From CAZKUR01 sp964556005 (GTDB lineage Bacteria; Bacteroidota; Ignavibacteria; Ignavibacteriales; Ignavibacteriaceae), in NCBI GenBank assembly GCA_964556005.1, contig CAZKUR010000048.1, positions 1 to 30,759 of the forward strand: a DNA stretch of 30,759 nt, read 5' to 3'. Positions 25,045 through 30,759 of this stretch are shown here, piece by piece. Numbering within the stretch: the stretch's first letter is position 1; each line of letters starts with the position of its first letter. A program made the position numbers and the translations under genes. The notes beneath the pieces are model-generated. The model saw only the letters and a program-made list of their open reading frames with translations, was not told where the DNA came from and made no database searches.

Positions 25045-26541
25045 TTAAACAGTATTAATTTGTTTGACTTCCGGCATGTGAAACCAGTCTCTTATAATCT
25101 GCAATTCTTTGCCGTTTGTCAATAAATTAATAAATTCATTTTTTGCAGATGTATACCTGTAATCTTTTTCCCATTTGGAAATATTTTCGGTAATTTGCTT
25201 AATTGCATCAATTATAAAATAAACTTCATCGGTCTGTAAAGTTGGATGAAGCGACATCCGAACCCAGCCGGGTTTTTCGGAATTGTCTCCATGGTCGATT
25301 TTATCAGTAATATGTTTTGAAGAATTTCTGTCGATATGTAGAAGATAATGTCCATAAGTTCCTGCACATGAACATCCGCCTCGCATTTGAATCCCGAAAC
25401 GGTCGTTCAATAATTTAACAATTAAATTATAATGAATGTTATCGATATAAAAAGATATTGCTCCAAGCCGGTTTTCAATATTATCAGCCATTATGTGCAG
25501 ACCGGGAATTTTCCTCAATCCCTCAAAAGTTATTTTTACAAGTTCCTCTTCCCTTTTAAGTAAGTTATTTATTCCCATTTGTTCTTTTAATTCAACACAC
25601 AACGCCGCTTTTATTGTCTGCAAAAATGCCGGGGTTCCTCCGTCTTCTCTTAATTCAATATTATCCACGAATTTTTGCTGACCCCAGGGATTTGTCCAAT
25701 CGACGGTACCGCCGCCCGGATTATCGGGAATTTTATTTTTATATAATTTGGAATCAAAAATTAAAACGCCGGCAGTGCCGGGTCCGCCTAAAAATTTATG
25801 AGGTGAAAAGAAAATTGCATCAAGCTTTTCCATCGGATCTTCGGGATGCATATTAATTGAAACATAAGGAGCAGAACATGCGAAGTCAATAAAACATAAA
25901 CCGCCGTGTTCATGCATCAATTTTGCTAATTTATGATAGTCCGGCTGAATTCCCGTAACATTAGAACATGCAGTAAATGATCCGATTTTTAATTTCCTGT
26001 TTTTATATTCTTTGAGTTTCTTTTCAAAATCATTTAAATCGACATGGCCGTTTTCATCCGGTGATATAATTACTACATCTGCAATAGTTTCATTCCATGA
26101 AGTTTGGTTTGAATGATGTTCCATATGAGTAATAAATACGACAGGCCTTAACTCTTCAGGAATATTTAAATAGCCGGATAATTGTTCCGGAACTTTCAAA
26201 CCAAGAATTCGCTGCCACTTATTCACAACGCCTGTCATCCCGGAACCGGCAGTAATAATTTTATCATCCGGTCCGGCATTTACATGATCCTTAATTAATT
26301 GATGAGCTTGATGATAGGCTAAAGTCATTGTTGTACCTGTAACGCTGGATTCGGAATGGGTATTCCCTACCAAAGGTCCAAAAACATCTGTTACTTTCTG
26401 TTCAATAGGTTTGTACAATCTCCCGCTGGCAATCCAATCGGCATAAATTAATTTCTGCTCACCGTATGGAGTAGAAAACGTAAGATCATAACCGATTGTA
26501 TTTTTTCTAAAAGGTTCGAAATATTTTTCCAAGTCTTTCAT
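25045..26541 (-). CDS. Class V aminotransferase / cysteine-desulfurase-like PLP enzyme
   Basis: A 498-residue fold-type I PLP enzyme of the class V (NifS/CsdA-like) group. The Schiff-base lysine is K249 in FFSPHKFLGGPGTAG, the cofactor aspartate is in CFIDFACSAPY, and HMEHHSNQTSW supplies the stacking and binding His region. The N-terminal 'YADWIASGRLYKPIEQKV' and 'GNTHSESSVTG' segments are typical. A cysteine pair GGCSCAG (C390, C392) lies where cysteine desulfurases carry the persulfide Cys, so sulfur transfer is possible but unproven. About 90 residues longer than IscS, it extends mostly at the C-terminus. It is alone on its transcript; no SufBCD or IscU genes are nearby, although mrp and nfu lie far upstream. 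Confidence 0.88.
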   Translation of the reverse strand: MKDLEKYFEPFRKNTIGYDLTFSTPYGEQKLIYADWIASGRLYKPIEQKVTDVFGPLVGNTHSESSVTGTTMTLAYHQAHQLIKDHVNAGPDDKIITAGSGMTGVVNKWQRILGLKVPEQLSGYLNIPEELRPVVFITHMEHHSNQTSWNETIADVVIISPDENGHVDLNDFEKKLKEYKNRKLKIGSFTACSNVTGIQPDYHKLAKLMHEHGGLCFIDFACSAPYVSINMHPEDPMEKLDAIFFSPHKFLGGPGTAGVLIFDSKLYKNKIPDNPGGGTVDWTNPWGQQKFVDNIELREDGGTPAFLQTIKAALCVELKEQMGINNLLKREEELVKITFEGLRKIPGLHIMADNIENRLGAISFYIDNIHYNLIVKLLNDRFGIQMRGGCSCAGTYGHYLLHIDRNSSKHITDKIDHGDNSEKPGWVRMSLHPTLQTDEVYFIIDAIKQITENISKWEKDYRYTSAKNEFINLLTNGKELQIIRDWFHMPEVKQINTV

Positions 26542-27176
26542 AATTAATCCAACTGTTACATTATTAATTCAGAAATATAAGAATTTTACACGGGAATATC
26601 ATCTGATTTACTATTGATAATGAGTAAACACATATTTTTAATTTGAAATTTTTTTTAATACCAAATTTACTAATCAAATAATTGAAGAATTATTTATTAA
26701 AAAATAACAGGTAATAAGGTAACCGAACTGGTTTACTGTTTTTTTACTAAGATTTTTATATCCTAATAAGGTTATCATTTTTTGTTAGATGTCTAACTTA
26801 ATTAATCAGAAATATTAGCCTTCATTGTTATTTCTGTTTTTGGAAAATTTATTTTCCCTAATCTGTCCTTAGTTTTTTTAATTGATAAAATTCTTCGTTA
26901 GATCATATTTTTTTAGTTTTTTCTATTATTGTTATAACAAATTTTAAAAAATTTAACCTTATTTTTTCATTAACCTTAGTAATTTCAGTAAAGACCAAAA
27001 ATCTACCATATTTCTTTTTTATGCTGCTTGGATAGTAAACCGAGATTAATGTTTGCATTAATATTACAACTCTTATATTTTATGTACAAAACATAACGGT
27101 TTAATAATTATTGATTTGGTGAAAAAGTCTCTTGAAAAAAATTCATCTCAACTTAATTTTAGAAAACGGAAATAAA
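26542..27176 (+). other. Very AT-rich gene-free stretch
   Basis: 635 bp upstream of the class V gene and before the antitoxin relic, conspicuously AT-rich with many T and A runs. I find no reading frame, RNA gene or strong hairpin that can be supported on either strand. Confidence 0.55.
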
Positions 27177-27470
27177 ATGAAAATAGTGACAGCAGCAAAA
27201 GCACGAAACAATCTTAATCAATTAATCGATGAAACTGCAAAAGTCAACGGGCCAATTTATATTTCCGGGAAAAGAAAAAATGCATTACTACTTTCCGTTG
27301 AATATTGAAAAGCAATTCAAGGAACAATTTATTTATTATCTATTCCGAAAATGAAAGAATCAATAATCAATGGAATAAAAATACCGTTAGACAGATGTTC
27401 AAATAACTTAAATGGTAAATTGAAATTACAGTTTTTTAAAATCAACTTTGACTATGAATCATCTAACTGA
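27177..27470 (+). pseudogene. YefM/Phd-type antitoxin broken by TGA at a Trp codon
   Basis: From the ATG at 27177, preceded by ACGGAAATAAA, the frame reads a typical YefM/Phd N-terminus: KIVTAAKARNNLNQLIDE, then PIYISGKRKNALLLSVEY. It stops after 43 codons at TGA (27306-27308). The same frame continues with KAIQGTIYLLSIPKMKESI and reaches TGA at 27468-27470. In relatives the interrupted position is a Trp (EDW-x-xIQETLYLLS), so TGG to TGA is the simplest explanation. The short product keeps the DNA-binding half but loses the toxin-neutralising tail. No YoeB/RelE/Txe toxin gene follows; the codons after PLDRCSN are unlike the family and may be decayed toxin-proximal sequence. TGA is used as a normal stop elsewhere here, for example at 2619-2621. 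Confidence 0.8.
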
Positions 27471-27486
27471 AAAGTTTTTTCCTTTT

Positions 27487-27541
27487 GACTTTCCGCCGAC
27501 ACCAAGGCTTTGGCGGATAAATTTAATTTCGACTTTCCGCC
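27487..27541. repeat. GC-rich palindromic/direct repeat
   Basis: GACTTTCCGCC occurs at 27487-27497 and again at 27531-27541. The first copy pairs in CCGCC (27493-27497) / GGCGG (27512-27516) around ACACCAAGGC. It stands out in a very AT-rich region, just past the ABC permease stop on the minus strand, and resembles mobile intergenic repeats. Confidence 0.55.
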
Positions 27542-27576
27542 TTCCGCGAGACTCGTTTTCAACGGTTGTCTGCTTC

Positions 27577-28692
27577 TCAGTGCCACTTAAACATCTTCAA
27601 CCCAATTCCGAAAAAAACTATTCCAATAACCGAAAGTATTAAAAACGGAAGTAGAATATTACTAACTCCATTGCCTTCAATAAAAATTCCTCTTATGCCG
27701 TCTGAAAGTAAAGTAAGCGGCAGAACTTTTATATAAGGGATAGTCCAACCCGGGAAATTCTGGTAACTGAAAAATATTCCCGACAAAACCATCATCGGCA
27801 GACTCACGACATTGATTAAACCGTTGCCTACTTCGGTATTTGATGTTCTCGAAGAAGCAAAAATCGAGATGCCCGCAAATGCAGCGTTGCCTGCGATAAA
27901 AATAAGAAATAATGCAATTAAACTTCCTTGAATCGTTATATCAAATACAAGGTACGTGAAAAGAAAAAGCAACGCTCCTTCGATAAAATTCATTGCGGTA
28001 CGCACGATAATAATTGAAATTAGAAAATATGATTTTTTCATTGGGGTGGCCACCATACGCCGCAGTAATTTTTTAGATCTCCTCTCAATAGTTCCGTAAC
28101 TCAATCCCCATAATGAAGACATCATAATTCCCATCGCAATTAAGCCTGGGACGAAGAAATCAATATATCTCGTTCCTTTAATAGTTAAAGGTGAAATATC
28201 CTCATTACTGCTAACAGGCTTATAATCATGATGCTCAAATACTTGAGACAGGTTTAGATAAATTAATTGTGCATCGGAATTTAAAGGATCAAAATGGTAA
28301 TCAATCTTGTTATTCTTTTCATTGATTATCATATCCCATTTGCCGCGCTTTAATAGTTTAATTGCATTATCCCAGCTTGTTATTTGAAAATAATAAATTG
28401 TCTTGCCCAGCTTTTTATTTTCAATTGTGAATTTATACTTTGCAGGTTCATTGTCATTTGCAGAAATTTTTTCCGTTCTATTATTTAAAAATGAATCTAT
28501 TGCAGAATTATAAAAATTTGCAGATTGAGATTTGACTACCGCTATGTTTCGTGTAACATTGGACTTCTGTGTAAAAGCAATTCCCAAACCTAAAGACATC
28601 AGCATTGGAAATATCATACCCCAAAATAAAACTCCCGGTGTACGCAGAATTTCTTTGGCATTTGCCTTTGTCAATTCAATTAACTGCTGCAT
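27577..28692 (-). CDS. ABC-2-type transporter permease
   Basis: A permease of about 371 residues. One membrane helix near the N-terminus (TPGVLFWGMIFPMLMSLGLG) is followed by a soluble extracytoplasmic domain of about 140 residues, then five helices in the C-terminal half. This is the layout of ABC-2 exporters of the YhgE/DrrB/NatB type. The segment YGTIERRSKKLLRRMVATPM is the family's cytosolic coupling signature. I prefer the ATG at 28692, since GAGG sits 7 bases upstream; the ATG at 28707 would add MKRFI. The gene overlaps the 3' end of the ATPase gene by 17 bp, so the pair is translationally coupled. Substrate unknown: drug, lipid or other export is possible. Confidence 0.9.
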   Translation of the reverse strand: MQQLIELTKANAKEILRTPGVLFWGMIFPMLMSLGLGIAFTQKSNVTRNIAVVKSQSANFYNSAIDSFLNNRTEKISANDNEPAKYKFTIENKKLGKTIYYFQITSWDNAIKLLKRGKWDMIINEKNNKIDYHFDPLNSDAQLIYLNLSQVFEHHDYKPVSSNEDISPLTIKGTRYIDFFVPGLIAMGIMMSSLWGLSYGTIERRSKKLLRRMVATPMKKSYFLISIIIVRTAMNFIEGALLFLFTYLVFDITIQGSLIALFLIFIAGNAAFAGISIFASSRTSNTEVGNGLINVVSLPMMVLSGIFFSYQNFPGWTIPYIKVLPLTLLSDGIRGIFIEGNGVSNILLPFLILSVIGIVFFGIGLKMFKWH

Positions 28693-29659
28693 TATAAACC
28701 TCTTCATGTAAATGACGGCCGGTTAATGAAGTGAACAAATCATCCAGAGTCTTCTTTCTGCTTTCGAGATTTTTAAGCTGTAGATTGTTTTTTTTCAGAA
28801 AGCTCAAAAAATCTATCATCTCCGATTCAATGTCTTTAATAAACACGGTACCTTTTTGATTTGTTGTATCCCAATTTATTTCAAAAGGCGAACTTGAAAA
28901 TAAACCGGCAGTACCATCAACCGGATTCTCAATTGTAAACTCTATTATTTTCTCGCCTGAGTTATTATCTAATAATTGTTCAAGCGTTCCTTCCTCAAGT
29001 ATCTGTCCTTGATCGATAATGATTATATAATCGCATAACTGCTCAGCTTCTTCCATGTAATGAGTCGTTAAGATCAACGAAGTCTGAGAAAGTTTTTTCA
29101 ATTTCATTAGTATAGCCCAGACTTCCCTTCTTGCAACGGGATCCAGTCCTGTAGTCGGTTCATCAAGAAGTAAAATTTTCGGATTATTAAGAAGAGCAAC
29201 GCCTAAAGCTAATTTTTGTCTTTGACCACCGGAAAGATTAACCACATAAGATTTCTTTTTCTCTTCAAGCCCGATCATCTCAACAACTTCTTCCACACGA
29301 TTTTTGCTTAATTGATAAAAACTTGCAAAGAGCTTAAGTGTTTCCAATACATTTAATTTATCAATAAACTTTGTCTCTTGAAGCGAAATTCCGATTAGAT
29401 GATGGAGTTCATCTTCATTTCCTTTCCAGTGCTTTCCCATAATCAGGATTTCACCTGAATCCGGTTTTTGAATTCCTTCAATCATTTCAACAAGCGTTGT
29501 TTTACCTGCACCATTTGGACCGAGTAATGCCGTGAACTGCCCTTTGCCGATTTTCAAATCCACTCCTCTTACGGCTTTAACTGCTTTGAAGGATTTGAAA
29601 ATTTTCTTTACCTCTACTGCAGGGAAAGTATTTTCATTTTTAATTTTTTGTTCGGACAT
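28676..29659 (-). CDS. ABC transporter ATP-binding protein (ABC-2 exporter)
   Basis: A 327-residue ATPase with all nucleotide-binding motifs: Walker A GPNGAGKT (47-54), signature LSGGQRQ (142-148), Walker B KILLLDEP (161-168), D-loop TTGLD and H-loop TTHYMEEAEQL. The last 90 residues form the regulatory extension common in the CcmA/DrrA/NatA group. It energises the permease encoded just downstream with a 17-bp overlap. A probable promoter with an inverted repeat lies about 50-80 bases upstream. No TetR-like or other local regulator is present, and the neighbour on the other side is a divergent sugar kinase, which gives no clue to substrate. Confidence 0.95.
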   Translation of the reverse strand: MSEQKIKNENTFPAVEVKKIFKSFKAVKAVRGVDLKIGKGQFTALLGPNGAGKTTLVEMIEGIQKPDSGEILIMGKHWKGNEDELHHLIGISLQETKFIDKLNVLETLKLFASFYQLSKNRVEEVVEMIGLEEKKKSYVVNLSGGQRQKLALGVALLNNPKILLLDEPTTGLDPVARREVWAILMKLKKLSQTSLILTTHYMEEAEQLCDYIIIIDQGQILEEGTLEQLLDNNSGEKIIEFTIENPVDGTAGLFSSSPFEINWDTTNQKGTVFIKDIESEMIDFLSFLKKNNLQLKNLESRKKTLDDLFTSLTGRHLHEEVYNAAVN

Positions 29660-29702
29660 AATTCCAGATTAAATAAAAAAATTTATTAGGCTTGAATTGA
29701 TA

Positions 29703-29737
29703 AATCTAAATTTATTTTAGATTAAGAAAGAGAACAA
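29703..29737 (-). promoter_or_regulatory. Possible promoter with operator-like palindrome for the ABC operon
   Basis: On the minus strand TTGTTC (29737-29732) and TAAATT (29714-29709) are 17 bases apart. A perfect 8-bp inverted repeat, AATCTAAA (29703-29710) / TTTAGATT (29716-29723), overlaps the -10 region, suggesting a repressor site. Both readings are inferred. Confidence 0.35.
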
Positions 29738-29782
29738 ATTTAACGTATTCATATTCTTGAACAAAATATATCATAAATACTT

Positions 29783-29810
29783 TTGACTATTAATGAATCT
29801 CCTATTTAAT
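29783..29810 (+). promoter_or_regulatory. Possible sigma70-like promoter of the sugar kinase gene
   Basis: TTGACT (29783-29788) is followed after 16 bases by TTTAAT (29805-29810), about 57 bases before the ATG at 29867. Confidence 0.35.
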
Positions 29811-29866
29811 GTAAACGGCTTTTTTAATAATTTTAATTCCAAATTTTAAAAATAAAAAAATACTTC

Positions 29867-30759
29867 ATGCATTACATAATAGGAATCGACGGAGGAGGGA
29901 CGAAAACAACATGTGCAATTGCAGCAGGCAATAATACAGTTTATCAATGCATAGGAGGTCCGTCAAACTTCCTTACCTTAGGAATAGAAAAAACCTCTCA
30001 AAATATTTTTAATTTGATTTATGAAGCCGTTAGAGTAGTAAACCATGTTTCATCCGACGAATTAACTGTTTACATTGGTACAGCCGGAGCTGGAAGAATA
30101 AATGACGCAAATAAATTGTCGGATTCAATTATAAAATTAGCTTTAGCAAAAGAATTAAAAATCGATAACCTTAAAGTCGATACAGATGCAAGGATTGCCC
30201 TGGAAGCGGCATTCCCCGACAAACCCGGATGTATCTTAATTTCCGGTACTGGTTCGATTATGCTCGGCAAAAATGAAAATGATATAATTTTCCGGGTCGG
30301 TGGTTTCGGCAGATACATCGGTGACGAAGGTAGTGGATATTCTTTGGGGAAAAAAGCTTTGAATGCGGCTGCAAAAGAAATAGATGAACGCGGTGAAAGG
30401 ACTATAATTACAAAATTACTATTTAAAGAATTGAATATATCATCCGCAGATCAATTAATTTCCAAAATACATCAACCGGATTTTAAAATAGCTTCAATCA
30501 CAAAAATTTTATTCGAAGCTGCAGAATTAGACGATAAAATTTCATTAAGTATTCTCAAGGAAGAAACAGGCGAACTCATCGAACATATTAAAGCGATGTT
30601 AAAAAAAATGAAGAAAGAAAAATTGGATATTTCATTTGCAGGAAGTATACTGGAAAATGAAAATATTTTTTCAAATCTTTTAAGAAAAAAAATTGAAGAG
30701 GAATTGCCGAATATTTCTATTCACAAAGCAGAAAATCCGCCCGTTATGGGAGCAATAAT
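29867..30759 (+). CDS. BadF/BadG/BcrA/BcrD-type (N-acetylglucosamine kinase-like) ATPase, partial
   Basis: The first 297 codons of a gene that runs off the right end of the window. The start MHYIIGIDGGGTKTTCAIA carries the PHOSPHATE 1 motif of the ASKHA fold (D8, GGGTK). TDARIALEAAF contains the catalytic-type Asp, and ILISGTGSIMLG is PHOSPHATE 2. GGFGRYIGDEGSGYSLG follows, characteristic of N-acetylglucosamine and related amino-sugar kinases. Near the window edge the ADENOSINE region begins (FAGSILEN, later VMGA). BadF-type 2-hydroxyacyl-CoA dehydratase activators share the fold but carry a [4Fe-4S] Cys pair not seen here. A cell-wall or chitin amino-sugar kinase is most likely. The leader has no ribosome site, only A-rich sequence. 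Confidence 0.9.
   Translation, partial: MHYIIGIDGGGTKTTCAIAAGNNTVYQCIGGPSNFLTLGIEKTSQNIFNLIYEAVRVVNHVSSDELTVYIGTAGAGRINDANKLSDSIIKLALAKELKIDNLKVDTDARIALEAAFPDKPGCILISGTGSIMLGKNENDIIFRVGGFGRYIGDEGSGYSLGKKALNAAAKEIDERGERTIITKLLFKELNISSADQLISKIHQPDFKIASITKILFEAAELDDKISLSILKEETGELIEHIKAMLKKMKKEKLDISFAGSILENENIFSNLLRKKIEEELPNISIHKAENPPVMGAI

Noticed and set aside
26542..27176. A decayed gene in the AT-rich desert
   Set aside because: Reading both strands gave only short stop-ridden stretches with no recognisable motif, so no gene relic can be supported.
27306..27308. TGA read as Trp (alternative genetic code)
   Set aside because: TGA serves as the ordinary stop of intact genes in the window (for example at 2619-2621 and 24219-24221), and the other broken toxin-antitoxin gene uses TAA, so recoding is unlikely.

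Overview
The window looks like an AT-rich chromosomal segment from the Ignavibacteria/Chlorobiota side of the Bacteroidota. The best clue is the secreted subtilase at 14945-16966: its C-terminus carries a type IX secretion sorting domain with the YQNYPNPFNP motif common in that group. Weak or absent Shine-Dalgarno sequences, AT-rich leaders and a bacterial deoxyhypusine-synthase-like gene fit this placement. It remains an inference, because the window contains no rRNA or other marker gene. No tRNA, rRNA, CRISPR array, phage or complete insertion sequence was seen.

Layout, left to right. (1) 30-1411, minus: a membrane-anchored protein of unknown function, then an exported DUF4412 protein. (2) 1584-2621, plus: a sugar-epimerase-like SDR, converging on a minus-strand module of the YgiT zinc-finger/DUF4258 toxin-antitoxin type whose DUF4258 gene is cut by one in-frame TAA. 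(3) 3337-4380, plus: a deoxyhypusine-synthase-family enzyme with a good terminator. (4) 4512-9205, plus: polyphosphate kinase, then an Mrp/ApbC-type ATPase, a one-domain Nfu protein and an AI-2E-family membrane protein; the middle pair is an Fe-S assembly unit. (5) 9610-14717, minus: an envelope-foldase operon of a triple-parvulin lipoprotein, a short SurA-like protein, a SurA-type isomerase and a MoxR ATPase, behind a sigma70-like promoter. (6) 14945-19166, minus: T9SS subtilase and methionyl-tRNA synthetase. (7) 19469-24221, plus: a Cys/Met-metabolism PLP enzyme, then a likely envelope-sensing locus of a small HMA-like protein, a LiaF-like toastrack membrane protein, a LytS-type kinase and a LytTR regulator. 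Kinase and regulator are separated by 556 bp of palindromic repeats. (8) 24213-26541, minus: a cytidylate-kinase-like protein and a class V aminotransferase/cysteine-desulfurase-like enzyme. (9) 26542-27576: a very AT-rich gene-poor kilobase holding a YefM/Phd antitoxin pseudogene (Trp codon changed to TGA) and a GC-rich palindromic repeat. (10) 27577-29659, minus: an ABC-2 exporter (ATPase and permease). (11) 29867 to the right edge, plus: the start of a BadF/N-acetylglucosamine-kinase-type sugar kinase.

Most of the window is housekeeping and envelope maintenance. The main points of interest are two toxin-antitoxin genes each broken by a single nonsense codon, the repeat-filled gap inside the two-component system, active-site departures in the DHS-like and Mrp proteins, and the foldase cluster. 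No clear new defence or mobile system is visible.
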